Of a stretch of DNA of 64,000 nt, positions 1 to 11,657 are shown one piece after another; position 1 is the stretch's first letter, and each line of letters starts with the position of its first letter. Source of the DNA: Clavaria fumosa (lineage: Eukaryota; Basidiomycota; Agaricomycetes; Agaricales; Clavariaceae); the NCBI GenBank assembly GCA_951802425.1, contig OX637794.1, positions 248,001 to 312,000 of the forward strand. The letters are read 5' to 3'. The notes below the pieces were generated by a model. That model had not been told where the DNA came from, did no database searches, and saw nothing but the letters and a program-made list of their open reading frames with translations. The position numbers were made by a program, and so were the translations under genes.

Positions 1-2
1 AC

Positions 3-1776
3 CACAAGAACCTAGAGTACTTCTCCACAGTCCGCCTGCTCACCCAGCGTCAAGCCAGGTGGTCGGAGTTCCTTTCCCAGTTCAATTTCGTGATCCGATT
101 CCGCCCTGGGCACCTCGGAATGAAACCCGATGCATTGACTAGACGTTGGGACGTCTATCCCAAAGAGGGGGATAGCGACTATGCCCGCGTCAATCCGCAA
201 AACCTCCGGCCGATGTTCTCCAGCGAACAATTGATATCGTCTCTCCGAGCTTCGTCGCTTTACGTACCCGCACTCCGCACATCGTTTGTGATTGACGATC
301 ATCAACTCCGAGAGGACATCCGGTCTGGACTCTTGCTCGATCCTGTGATCGTCCCGATCCTAGAAGACCTCCGCTCGAACTCCGCGGACCCTAAGTGGTC
401 CATGGACGATGACAGACTTCTCCGCGAGCGCGGACGGATTTATGTACCGGACGTCAATGACCTCCGACTCCGCGTTTTATGCGCGAGACATGATCACCCG
501 CTTGCCGGACATTTCGGTCAGACCAAGACTACGGCCTTGGTCTTCAGGGATTATACCTGGCCGAAACTCCGAGGATTCATATCGGACTTTTGCAAGTCTT
601 GCACGACTTGTGGTAGGGCAAAAGCCCCTTGGCATAAGCCATATGGAACGCTCAAGCAGCTACCCATACCCGAGAAACCGTGGAATTCCATTTCGATGGA
701 TTTCATCGAGCAACTCCCTGAGAGCTCCGGTTTTACCGCAATATTGGTGGTTGTTGATAGGTTTACGAAGCAGGGAATCTTCATCCCGACGACCGATGAA
801 GTGAACTCCGCGGAGTTGGCCCGTCTATTCGTATTCCACGTCTTCTCGAAACATGGAGTTCTGTTGCATGTCACCTCTGATCACAGCTCCGAGTTCGTTT
901 CCCATTTTTTTTCACTCGTTGGGTAAAGTCCTGGACATGACTTTACACTTCACCTCCGGATATCATCCGGAGGGCGACGGACAGACAGAGCGGACTAACC
1001 AGACGTTGGAACAATACCTCCGTTGTTACTGCAATTACCAGCAGGACAACTGGTCGCAGCTTCTACCCCTCGCCGAGTTTGCCTACAACAATGCCCCGAG
1101 TGCCACCACTGGGGTTTCTCCGTTCTTCGCGAACAAGGGTTATCATCTGAATATCTCAGTATTTCCCGAACACGAAGTAACTTCGGTCCGTGCCCGAGAG
1201 CTCGCTGTAGACTTGGATCAGCTGCACCAAGAACTCCGTAACCAAATCGCCGAAGCACAGAGTCGCTATCAGGGTCCGGCGGACAAACGTCGGACTCCAG
1301 CACCGGAGTTTAAGGTCGGAAACCGAGTATACGTAAAGGCGAAGTTTTTCCGTACAACCAGACCCTCCAAAAAACTCTCCGACAAGTTCCTCGGACCTTT
1401 CGAAATCATCGGAGAGGCCGGTTCGCACTCCTTCGTACTCCGACTCCCCGAGGCCATGCGAGCCGTCCACCCTGTCTGCCACATTTCCATGCTGGAGCCA
1501 GTCACTCTGAATACAATTCCGAATCGTACCATCACCCCGCCTCCTCCGGTAGAGATCGATGGAGACTTAGAGCACGAAATCTCCGAAGTGCTCGACTCCA
1601 AGATCGACAAATGCCACACCTGCAAACTCCTATACCTGGTGCGGTGGTCCGGATACAAAGGAACCGATGAGGAAACATCCTGGCTTCCCGCTACGGAACT
1701 TGTCCACGCCTCCGAGGCCGTTTCGGATTTCCACCAAGCTTATCCGAACAAGCCCGGACCTCTCAATACCCTCTAG
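3..1776 (+). pseudogene. pol: E1 pol: RNase H end, integrase, chromodomain; one frameshift
   Basis: The reading frame is open from base 3 and starts inside RNase H (HKNLEYFS block). It continues into the integrase HHCC zinc region (about 470-620), the core with the first catalytic Asp in MDFIEQLP (about 700) and the second in TSDHSSEF (about 880). A run of eight T at 905-912 holds one extra base and shifts the frame. The other frame then carries the catalytic Glu region (GQTERTNQ, about 980) and a C-terminal chromodomain (about 1560-1740, EVLDSK...LVRWSGY). Next to the second Asp the usual Arg-Gly reads His-Ser; both changes fit G to A at CpG. As it stands the protein would end at residue ~306, before the catalytic Glu. 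A sequencing error in the T run is possible. Confidence 0.9.
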
Positions 1777-1784
1777 ACCTTTCC

Positions 1785-1921
1785 CCGTTCACTCCGATAC
1801 CCCGAAAATTCTCTTATGCTTCTATTTACGTACATTTTCCATTCAATCCAATTCCGTCTCTTTTCTCCGTTCACTCCGATACCCCGAAATCTCTCTTATG
1901 CTTCTACTTACGTACATTTTC
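1785..1921 (+). repeat. 55 bp direct repeat in the E1 pol 3' flank
   Basis: Two nearly identical copies, 1785-1839 and 1867-1921, both begin ccgttcactccgatacccc and end in tacgtacattttc. They differ by a few substitutions and are separated by a 27 bp pyrimidine-rich spacer. They lie just after the pol stop and code for nothing recognisable. A local duplication in the pol 3' untranslated region is the simplest reading. Confidence 0.8.
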
Positions 1922-2308
1922 TGTTCTATACTACTCCATCTCTCACTTCTCCGCCTTCTCCAAAAAAAAAAAAAAAAAAAAAATTGTATTTCTGTCTCTC
2001 CGTCTCTCCGTCTCTCCATCTCTCTCTCTGTTCCTGCCTCCGAAAACTCCGAAAACTCTAAAAAACCTCCTTTCTTCTTATTCCTCTTCTCCGTAAACTC
2101 CGAACCTTTGATTTTTTCTCCCAAGTCCGACTCTGAACCTCTCTTCGTCTTCTCCGTGTTGCCTTACTTTATTTTCCTTTCACTCCGCTTACTTTTCACT
2201 CGAGTTCAAAGATAAAAAACTAAAATTTTATAAAAAAAGAAAACAAAAAAAAAAAAAAAACAAAACAAAAAAGAAACAATAAATACAAGTATATAAAAAT
2301 TTTATTTT
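1922..2308. terminator. A-rich convergent 3' end region between E1 pol and the antisense gene
   Basis: This pyrimidine-rich then A/T-rich stretch holds a long A run (about 1962-1983), a second A-rich block (about 2233-2283) with aataaa at 2277-2282, and T-rich sequence that reads as aaaataaaa on the other strand (about 2300). Pol ends on one side and the antisense accessory gene on the other. It is therefore likely to hold both poly(A) sites; this is inferred from composition only. Confidence 0.45.
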
Positions 2309-3301
2309 TTAGGCGGAGGGGGGCGAGCCGGGCGACGCCTGCAAAATTCCTTCAGGCTCCTTAAGCCCGGACTCCACTCCCACTTCTCCTGCCTCCGCCT
2401 CCGCCTCCGCCTCTTCCTCCGCCTCTTTCTCCAACCCCACCTCCTTCGCCTTTCCCTTCTCCTTCTCCTTCCCCATCACCTCCACCACCATGTCCTCCAC
2501 CTCCGCCCTCAGAACCTCTGCCTTCTCCTTCCTCACCTCCTCCACTGCCTCCGCCTTCTCCGCCACCTCCATCCTCTTCCCCCACTTCTCCAAAATCCCA
2601 CGGAGAATCTTCCGATCCTCCGCCGTGGCCTTCCGCTCCGCTGCGGCCTCCGCCCTCCACTCCTCCATCGCAAACACCCCCCTCAGGACCACGCTATGCG
2701 TGGCCTGCATCAAATTTTTAACCTCCTCCTCCATCCGCCAACCCCGCGGCACCCACATCTCCGCCCTATCCTCCTCCGACTCCGCGGACCGCTTGGTCCG
2801 CGTCCCCTTCGCCTTTTTCCGCTCCGGCCTCTCCGCCTCTCCTCCTCCGCACTTCTGCTTCGCCCCCGCACAGGCGTTGCAGGCCGTCCCCCGCCCCCCA
2901 CTCGGCCACACACAGGCCACCCCCAACCTATGGCATCACGTGCACTCCGCACGATCCGCCTCCGTCTCTGGTGTCGGAGACCGCTTCCTCCCCACCCCTT
3001 GCTCCCGCGCCACCTCCGCCGCCCTCCGCTTCGCTTCCACCGCCTTCGCCCTCTCCAGCTCCTCCCGCCGCACCCTATCTGCTGCCTCCCTCGCTTTCCG
3101 CTCCTCCTCCTCCCGCCTCCGTCGCTCCTCCTCCTCCCTCGCCCTTTTCTCCCTCAACGCGTTAATTTTCTTCGTGAGGGCAGCGATCTTGGGGTCCTCG
3201 TCCACCACGCGAGGTTGTGTGGGGGCGGCGACGACGGGTCGTGGGCGAGGGCGGGAGGGGCGACTGGGCCCGGCTCCGGGCATCAATTGCATGTTGGACA
3301 T
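2309..3301 (-). pseudogene. Antisense accessory gene of E1: coiled-coil protein with Zn2Cys6-type motif
   Basis: Single-exon frame of 331 codons, opposite to pol and between pol and the 3' LTR. Residues 1-40 are Pro/Arg rich. Residues 41-110 form a highly charged helix (EKRAREEEERRRREEEE). A cysteine cluster follows with spacing C-x2-C-x6-C-x10-C-x2-C-x6-C, which fits the fungal Zn2Cys6 consensus. After it come a basic KKAKGTRTKR patch and a long Glu/Lys-rich coiled coil. One in-frame TGA at 2936-2938 falls between the first two cysteines and would leave a 121-residue product without the zinc cluster; CGA (Arg) is the likely ancestor. The ATG lies 240 bp inside the LTR edge. Element E4 carries a similar gene in the same place and orientation (51247-52770). 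The function is unknown; DNA binding is inferred from the motif. Confidence 0.7.
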
Positions 3302-3540
3302 GATAAGTTTTTTTTAAAGGAATTGCCCGTGTTAGGGGCGAGTGGTGGGAGTGATGAGTTAAGGAAGAGAAAAGCGGAGTGTGACGCACACAATCGTTTT
3401 AACCCCCCAAAAAAAAAAAAAAAAAATCGGACTCCAATCGAAGCACCGCAAAACTCCGGTGCTAACTTGATATGGGAGCCACGTGTTCACGCGGACTTTG
3501 GCCACAGGGTCTCAGGGGTTCGACCCTAAGAGGGGGATAC
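3302..3540. promoter_or_regulatory. Space between the accessory gene start and the 3' LTR, with polypurine tract
   Basis: This 239 bp stretch holds a run of A at about 3408-3426. At its right edge is a polypurine tract (aagagggggata, 3528-3539), the plus-strand primer used in reverse transcription, directly before the LTR. It must also hold the promoter of the antisense gene if that gene has its own. I see no clear TATA box. Confidence 0.6.
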
Positions 3541-4260
3541 TGTTACGACCCCATCCGCTTGCATAAGCACTATCCCCGCCCCGGACTCCGAGCTCCATAC
3601 CAACTCCGATCCGCTCCACCATAACTCCGTATGCCCCGCTCCGCATCTTCATCGGACTTTACTCCGCCGACCTTCGGACCATTCGGACTTCGTTCTAGAA
3701 CCTTCTCCCTCCATCCCCTCATTCTGTTTACTACTGAGAGGATACCCTTGACCCATGGGAGTCGCTTTTGTTGTTGTTTCTTTGTTCCAAGAAAATTGCA
3801 CAGGCACAAGTGGTGAAACTCTCCTAGTAATTTGATAAGTACATTGTTTCACATTACTCCTATACTCTGTCCTTGCAGTATAAGTTTCCACCTGTATCTC
3901 CCTGCTCCTCAGTTCGAATATTAACGTCTCTTGATCCTAAAAACATCTCTGAGCTTTTGTCCTCATTGTCCTCAACGTTCTCCACATCATCCGATCAACT
4001 CCGACCAACTCTGACGGACTCCGATCAACTTCGGAGTTTTGACTTGTGTTCTGATCCTCCCTTAGGTATTGTTCTTGTTTGATAAATAGGGACACGTATA
4101 TACGCGGTGGCACAACACATACATTGAGGCCGCAGTCCCATAAGTCTCTCTTCCTCATGTTTACTTCTCCGTTTCTCCGATATCGGACTCTGACCGGACT
4201 CCGATAGAATATCTCCGCTCCGCTAACCCCTTCGCCGCTAACCTTGTTAGGACCGTGACA
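3541..4260 (+). repeat. E1 3' LTR
   Basis: The repeat starts TGTTACGACC directly after the polypurine tract and ends ACCGTGACA, giving TG...CA ends and a length of 720 bp. It is rich in ctccg motifs like the rest of E1. The partner 5' LTR is outside the window, so the ends rest on the primer tract, the TG/CA dinucleotides and the abrupt change to E2 coding sequence at 4261. Confidence 0.8.
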
Positions 4261-5575
4261 AGAGCCACAGCTCTTGGGGGAGCAACGGCTCCCCAGTCTC
4301 TACAAACTCCCTAATGGGAGGCGCAACCACTCTTGCTGCTGTCAGCGGCAATGTCTGGTTTGACGGATAGGAGGGTGCTCCCCCTCCTGCAACTTCCAAG
4401 GGTCCTGCCCTCAGGGATGGGTTTCCCATCCCTCCGCTTTCTCGCAGCATCTGCCCCTGCAGATGGCATGCCACCCGGTCTGCCGATTTCTCGACGCTGG
4501 CAGGAACTCTCCAGTTCCTCAACAGCCAGTCCTCAACTGGCGTAGGCAGCTTTCCTGCTGCCACGTTCTTCTGGGCCTCCTTAATGGCCCATCGCATCTT
4601 CATTATGGCAGTCATATCATAACTGCTGTCAGGCGCTCCATGATGCGCCTGCTGGTTGAGGGCTATCACCTCCTCAACTGTCTTCAGCTCAACAGCCCAT
4701 GCACCGGGCTTGACAGACATCCCCGATGGCCAGGGATAGCCATCTGGAGCCCTGTCCAGGCAGGGGGCATTAAAGGAATAACCCCTTGTCGGAGGTGCAA
4801 GCACCGTCTCCGCAAACATTCATTTATGCCTCAGTGAGGCATCAGGGTTCTGCTGGCTAACACCAGCAGGTGGAAGAGGGGGATACCACTCCTCAATGTT
4901 CATGGGGACATCCACGTCCCCCATAGGCGGTGCTATGTCCACATATGAGACAGCAGTGCGGGCCCTTTTAGGGTCCCGCTCCAAGGGATCCCTGTCAGGT
5001 CCCTTCCCTTTCACCGCCGTTCGCACTGCGGCAAGCTCCTCATTGGCGCTTGCCAACTTTTCTGTCAAGGAGAGACCCTTCTCCTTCGCCTTTCTAAGGT
5101 CGGCCTCAACCTTATCCAGGCTATCGTAAGCTTTTTCAAGCCTTTGCCGGTGCCTGGCGCAAAGGGCATTGCCCCTCTCATACTCTTCATGCAAGTCATC
5201 CAACTTGCACTGTATCATTCTGAGCTCCGGCTTGAGCTCACGCCTAGCGCTTTCCTGCGCTTCCTTAAGCATTTGTTGAAACACTTCGTCCGAGTGCAGC
5301 AGCGACTCGAAGATGTGATGACGGAATCCGATACACTGAGTGCACCGGGATCTGTGGGTGATCGCATGGATCATGCGATCCTGGACCCAGGGGAGAGTTT
5401 CCTCCCCTTGCGACAACAACGGCTGGGACAACCCAGCCGTTCCGACGATGCTCGTCGGCAGCAAGTTCCCTGGCGCGAGGCCAGGGACGGCGGTGGTAAT
5501 GGTAGAGGCGGCAGCGGTAGCAGCGGCAGTGCGGGTAGCACGAGGAGATGGGGTTTCCCCCATCGGATCATCCAT
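4261..5575 (-). pseudogene. E2 accessory gene: coiled-coil protein of unknown function, truncated by E1
   Basis: This frame starts at an ATG 86 bp after the end of pol, on the same strand. The N-terminal 60 residues are Ala/Thr/Pro rich. A CxxC motif (CTQC, about residue 78) is followed by a long predicted coiled coil (about residues 95-200, with LRKAKEKGLSLTEKLAS) and a basic DPKRARTA patch. A TGA at 4820-4822 interrupts the frame, which then continues directly for about 185 more codons until E1 cuts it at 4261; the present stop (4247-4249) is E1 LTR sequence. I do not recognise the family. Its place after integrase matches the accessory genes of E1 and E4, but it runs in the sense direction and lacks the Zn2Cys6 pattern. 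Confidence 0.65.
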
Positions 5576-5661
5576 TGTAACAAATGGCTGATGAAGAAAA
5601 AGAGAAAAAGAGGGCGGGCCCTCTTAAGGTTTTGTACCTTACGGTGGAGCCACCACGTGAC

Positions 5662-8600
5662 TTAATCACTGTGGCTAACGACCCAGTGGTCTGGCTCGAT
5701 CGCGTTTACTACTCCGCGCTCTGCTCGAGGGCGCCTAGGTAGCGCCCTCCACGAGTCTACACCTTGTAGTTCAAGGTAATGGTCTAGAGCAGCCAGCTCT
5801 TTGACCCCCATGTACGGCTCCCAGGTCGTATCCCCGAGGTTCCATTGAACCTCGCATTCCAGGTGGCGGCCTTCCCACCTATGGCCAATAATGGCGTCTA
5901 CTAGCCATTCCTCCTTTGGATCCACACCAAAGTCATAAAAGACTTTCACTTCACGACGCAGAAACAACGTGTCGTCATTTGGTTCATGTTGCTGCAACCG
6001 GCTGACATGGAATGTCGGATGGATTCTCCTCGACTTTAGCAAGTCGGGGAGCTCCAGCTCATACGTAGACGATTCCGGTCTACACGACCGTATTGGGTAT
6101 GGCCCAATAAACTTCGGCATGAGCTTTCTAGCTCGTTTTTTAGGGAGATTCAAGTTCTCCATTGAGAGGTAGACTAATTCTCCCTCTCTAAACGGGTGCT
6201 CTGCCTGTCTACGCTGGTTAGCGTAAAACGTCTGGTGGACGCGACTTTCTATAATCGCATCGTGTGCCATTGCAAGGTTGAGTGCAGCTTTCTCCACGAA
6301 CATCTGTACCCCTCTGGGCACCGCCCGGAGGTCATCTGGCAACTCTGCCATCATCTGGGGCATGTACCCATAGGTGAGCTCAAATGGGGCAAACCCCATC
6401 AATGCGCTTATTGACACGTTAATGGCAAACTCGACCATTGGGATTCGCTCTGCCCAGTCTGTCTGGTCCGGTTGGACCACAAATCGAAGGATCTGAGACA
6501 CGGATCGGATCGACCGTTCCGTCACTCCATCCGTCTGCGGATGGAAAGCTGTGGACATCCGCAGCTTGACACCGAGTAGTCGGTGTGTTTCCTGCCAAAA
6601 GGCAGATGTAAATCTCGGATCACGATCGGACACAATTGATCCTGGCAACCCATGCAGTCTCACTACATGGGTTAGGAAGAGCCAGGCTAGCTCTGCTGCC
6701 GTTACTGAAACAGTAACTGGTACTAGGTGTACCAGTGAAGTGAGGTGGCAGATCACCACCCAGAGGTAGTCCGCCTCTTTCGACATAGGAAATGGACCTA
6801 CGAAGTCCATTCCTATTGATTCCCAGGGCCGCCTGGGGATCGGAAGGGTGTGTAGAAGCCCTTGCGGCTTCTGAGGGGAAGTCTTGCTCGTCTGGCACAC
6901 ACCGCACAATGAGCAAAACTTATTGATGTCTTTAGACACCAATGGCCACCAGTAGTAACGGTGGACGTAATCCATCGTTATCCGCGACCCCATGTGTCCT
7001 AGGACCGCATGGGCTTCCTGGATTATTCTCCCAGGGATGCTTTTCCCTTCATGAAGGGTACGAGGCACGCAGAGCACCTCATCTCCCTTTTTATTCTCAG
7101 CAAAGATCAGGTCATCCCTGATCTTAAAACCGGTGTAGTTTCCCGGTTTCTCCAGAATTATTTTGAACAGGCGATCCTGTTCATAGCCATCACGGATGCT
7201 TTGCAGCATCCTGCTATCCCCCCCTTCCACGCGGGGCCTTAAGGGCATGAGCGTCTCGTCCCTCACCTCCCCGTCCGCTTGGGGCACAGGCAGCGGTTGC
7301 TCCTGCTCAGTCTCCTGGTCCGTGGCAGGTGCGCGTACTCGTAGTGTGCGCACCTCCTCCAGGCGTCCGCGGGGCAACTCGTCCCCTTCAGGGTCAAGGC
7401 GAACGTCCGCCTTCACGTACTTGTGATCTGGATGAATCTCATCTGTCGCGTCACTCATATGGTAACACGAAAGGCCATCTGCAACTTTGTTGCTCTCGCC
7501 TTTAATGTAAGTGATGGAGTAGTCAAACCTCTCCATATATTCCATCCACCTGGCCTGCCGGCCAGACAAGCGCATTTGGTTCTTAAAGAACCCCAGCACT
7601 TCGTGGTCTGTGACCATGTTGATTCGTCTACCGAGGAGTTTATCCTCCCATTTCTGTAGTGATTCGACAATCGCTAAGGCCTCCCGGTCCCAGGTTTTGT
7701 AACTAAACTGGGCCGGGCTGAACCTTTTAGACATAAACCCTGCTGGACGGCAGGTTTCCCATGTCTTTCCCTGGCCATACATGGCCCCTACACCCGACAC
7801 TGACGCGTTGCACATGAGCCAGATTGGCTCCTGTACTGCCGCGTCTACTGGGCGTAATATTGGCATTTTACACGCCAATGCCTTAATCATCTCCATGCAC
7901 TTGTCATGGAGTGGTCTCCAGTGAAACGTTCGCGTTTCACTACACAGACTAGCCAAAGGGCCAGTGTAAGTGGACAGATCAGGCATGAACTGTCCGATGT
8001 ACTGTACTAATCCGAGGAACCTCTGCACCTTGTTAACGCTTGTCGGCGTTTTCCAGTTACAGATTTTATCCATTTTATCCACTGTGACGTGGATTCCTTG
8101 GGCATCTATAATATGCCCTAAGCAATCTATGCTCTTCGCATATAATGAGCACTTCTTCTTGCTCAAGAAAAGGCTCGCGCCTTTGAGGGTCTCAAAGACC
8201 GTCTTTAAGTGACGCTCATGGTCCTCCAAGGTCTTGGAGAAGATGAATACATCGTCTAAGTACACATGCATGTACTTTCCCAATTGATGACGAAATATGT
8301 GCATCATCAGGCGCTGGAAGGTAGCAGGGGCATTACAATCCCCTATCTGCATCACCTGTGAGAACATGGTGCCCAAGATGGTCGCAAACGCCGTCTTCCA
8401 CACGTCCTCAGGCTCTACACATCCGATAGGTCAATCTTTGACCTATACGCGGCTCTAGCCACGTCCTGCCTGATCTGGTCCTGATCAGGCAACGGGGTAA
8501 TATCCCGTACTGTGTTCGCATTCCGTTTCCGACAGTCTACGACTGTCCGTAGCAGCGGGTTCTGGCTGCTTTTTGGTATGCATAACATAGGAGCTGCTTG

Positions 8601-11581
8601 CGATGCCGCTCCTGCCTCCCACCAACCGTTAGTAATATAACGGTTCACTTTCTCAAGGAATTGTTCCTTAAATGCCTCAGCACACTGAGGCAGGTAATAA
8701 TTATAGACTTGCTTTTCGTCTATTAAGGGTATGCGGTGATTCACTGCCCGAAACGGCGGCGGTCTGGGGGGAACTCTTCCAAAGAGCTCAGCGTACTGGT
8801 TAAACCAGTACTCACGCCTGCCTTCGAGGTAGGCGTCGTCTATCTTTACAGAGGCGTTAGCCTCTCCCCCCTTCCAGGGCTCACCCGCATCCCAGGGGCC
8901 CGAGTGTAGTCAGCTCTTTCGAGCTTCCTTCCTTGGCACGTTCTTAGCCGATATACGGACGTGTAATGCTTCTGTCTCCTCACTGGGTGACATCGCCTGA
9001 AGGGTTTTCCCCTTCCCTTCGCCAATCCGGATTGCCCGTCGGTGCACATCCAGTATCACACAGCGGTCATACATGAACGCCGTTCTGACTATGATATCAT
9101 AGTGATCGATGTTCGCTATATCAAAATACTGGTCCTCCACCAGTATTCCTCCCAAATCTACTGCTATGCGGCATCCACGTGTGATTGTCGATCGGCTGCT
9201 GATACAGCCGAGTTGGATAGGAACTGGATTATCCAGTTGGAAGGTTGGTACCTTTGTCACCCGGGCAAAGTCTGGGCTCATCAGGTCCGGAGTACTTCCA
9301 GAATCGAAAAGCGTATACGCTTTTACACCATTTACAGTGATGTAGGCTGCGAGGCATTGCCTAGCCTCCTTTGTCACTACTGGGCGTGATCCCGTCCGCT
9401 CCTTCCGGACCTGCGCCCGAAACAGCCTGTCGTCGACATGGCCGACGCGTACTTCTGCCGTGTAGAGGACCTCGTCCTCTTCCAATTCCCGGATTCCAGC
9501 AACCTGGTCGCTTTCTGCCTCCTCCTTGAGCTCTTCAAGGACGAAGAGCTTGTCCGAATCGTACTGGTCCCTGCGACCAGCGTAGTCGTCTTCCGCGACT
9601 TCCTCCGGTAGGGCTTCACCCTCCGGCTCCACGCTTTCAACCGCCAGTGTTTCCGGCAGTTCCTCGGGCTCTGACTCGCCCGGCTCCTCTTGTAAGGCGT
9701 AGTTCCTTACATTTCCCCTAAAAGCCTCTGGCTTTCGCTGTGACTGAGGGCACACATTCGTGTAGTGCCCTGCTTTCCCGCACATATAGCATGTTAGAGG
9801 AGCTTTCCGCTCCTCTCCACCTCATACCCCAATCTTGGGCACTGCCTTAGGCAGTTCTAGCCGGGGTTTGCTTCCTCCAGTTTGGACACGCTCGTCCCAT
9901 GCGCAGTCGATCCGCAGGGGAACAGGTTCCCCTGGCCTCCAGTCTGTGTGCGGCCAATACGGCCGCAGTCTCACAAACCTCTGCCCCACAGGCACTCTGC
10001 CTGTAGGCAGGTTTCCTTTGGGACCTGCCTGGTTCCCTACCGAAGGCACTGCCCTCCGCTGCTGGAGGTAGTGGAGGGTCACTTCCACTTGGCGACTAGC
10101 GTCAATAATATCCTCAACCAAGGATAACTCGACGCTAATCACGCAAGTTTTGAAGATGGCCTCCACCATCTCGTTAGGCAGTCCGTTAAGGAACTGCCTT
10201 TTCATCGTACCGGCGTCAGGCGGGGTGAGCATTCTCTCTGCCGCCTGGGCCAATTCGTTCCAGAATCCCAAGGCACCCTTCGCCTTTGTAAACTTCACCT
10301 GATAGAAGGCATCCACTGCCTTCTGGGCCATTACCTTGGTCAGGAACCGCTTAAACATAGCAGTTATCAATTCCTCAAAGGTCCACCTTTGAGGAGCACG
10401 GGATAGACCCGTTACTTCTTGGGTATACCAAGTAGCAGCTATTCCGCTTAAGTGTGACCCCGCTAGCATAATGCGTTGGTGCTCCAACTGCGGGCCGACT
10501 ACTCTATAGAAGTAGAAGTAATTAAGGAGGCCATCGAGCCACCTTTCCCAGATGACAAGGTCATCTCATCTGTCATAAAGCTCAGGGGGGTCAATCTTAA
10601 TCCCCCTAATCTCAGCTATTGCCTCAGGCAATAGCGAGGTTTTATCTCGTATCATCATGAGGTAGTGATGTAATACATTGCTCTGGTAGTTTGTAGAACT
10701 CGGGGACACCTCCCGAGTAATCTCCTGCTCCTTCTGGGGCAGTTCCATCCATCCGAACAGGCCCATCTGGCCCATTGGCTCTCGCTGACCCAGCTGTGGG
10801 TAGCACGACATAAGCCGCAGCTCCGGCCCCGCTGTTTCTCGAGGGCTGCCGCCCTCCATTCCTGGTTCGCCAGGGGTTCGAGAACCGTCTGCGCGGTTCT
10901 CCCTTCGCCACCCTTCCTCACGGTTGGCTGGTGCCTGACTCGGCGGGGCAGGCCCCCCTTCGGGTCCCAACGAATCACGGCATTGCCGCCGTAAGGGAGC
11001 CGCTAGCGCGGTTCCCTGCTCATCTAGCGAGTCCAACACCCGCCTAACGTGGGTAGCCTCCTCACTTAGCCGTTGCCGAATAGTGGCTTGGCGATTTTCA
11101 TCGCCCTTACAAGAGCCTCAAACTCTTCGTCCTGGCAGGAAAGTTCCGCCTGAATGTCCGAGAGTCTCTCAGCTACAGCATTAGCTCACACTATCGCTGT
11201 GGGCTCATTTCCACTATTGGAGGGAGCCTGCGAGCTTGACCGCTCTTGCGGCCACCTCTTGCGGGTTTCTAAGGGCTCTCTGCCCTTTCCTTTTGAAGGT
11301 CCGGCCTTCTCGAACGATGGCACCTCGCCAGTGACTTGGCGCGTTGTGGCGCCCTCCTCGTGGCAATTGCCATGTGTCGACAGTGTTTCGGACCTAATGC
11401 CGTCATCAGGGGCCGGTGATGCCATGTCAGCCCTTAGTGGGGGTTCACCGCTGGGCTCGACAGAGGGTCCTATTCCCTCTGGCTGCACAACGCCTGTGTC
11501 GCGCAGAGGTCCTACCAAGGGAGGAGTTTCTCCTCCCTTCCTGTTGTGCTTCTTCTGCGCGGCTATACGGGTGTAACCCAT
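5662..11581 (-). pseudogene. gag-pol: E2 gag-pol, multiply broken
   Basis: The first ATG after the LTR is at 11581. The gag N-terminus runs in one frame (TGA at 11186-11188) and shifts near 11107. From there to 8415 one frame holds the capsid (about 10530-9900), the zinc knuckle CYMCGKAGHYTNVC (about 9790), the aspartic protease (LFDSGSTPDLM, about 9300) and the start of reverse transcriptase. It is interrupted by TGA at 10566, 9822 and 8910. Near 8410-8425 about 16 nt are missing, which removes residues after KIDLSD and changes frame. The rest to 5662 is open: RT core YLDDVFIFS, RNase H where the first Asp is Asn (LMCNASVSG), HHCC integrase, D-D-E core and a C-terminal chromodomain. One continuous ancestral gag-pol frame is likely. 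No product would be active. Confidence 0.92.
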
Positions 11582-11657
11582 TTCTAGCCACACTCGTTGT
11601 GTTGAAGGTTCAAAAAAGTTGTAATACTTTCTATCCCTCAAAAGAACCGGACTCAAC

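Larger units (their letters stand above)
1..4260 (+). mobile_element. Ty3/Gypsy chromodomain retrotransposon E1, 3' part only
   Basis: The order is the end of RNase H, integrase, chromodomain, an antisense accessory gene (3301-2309), a polypurine tract and a 3' LTR, which is a Ty3/Gypsy chromovirus layout with an extra gene. The 5' LTR, gag and most of pol lie before the window. The right edge is sharp: the LTR ends at 4260 and the next base belongs to the accessory gene of element E2, so E1 was inserted into E2. The host duplication would start at 4261 (agagc), but its partner is outside the window. Decay is modest: one frameshift in pol and one stop in the accessory gene. Confidence 0.9.

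Noticed and set aside
2490..3529. Two 275-277 codon + strand frames
   Set aside because: Shadows of the antisense Zn2Cys6 gene in Arg/Glu-rich codons.
3500..3540. tRNA-like GGTTCGA string
   Set aside because: It is part of the polypurine tract region; no cloverleaf can be formed.
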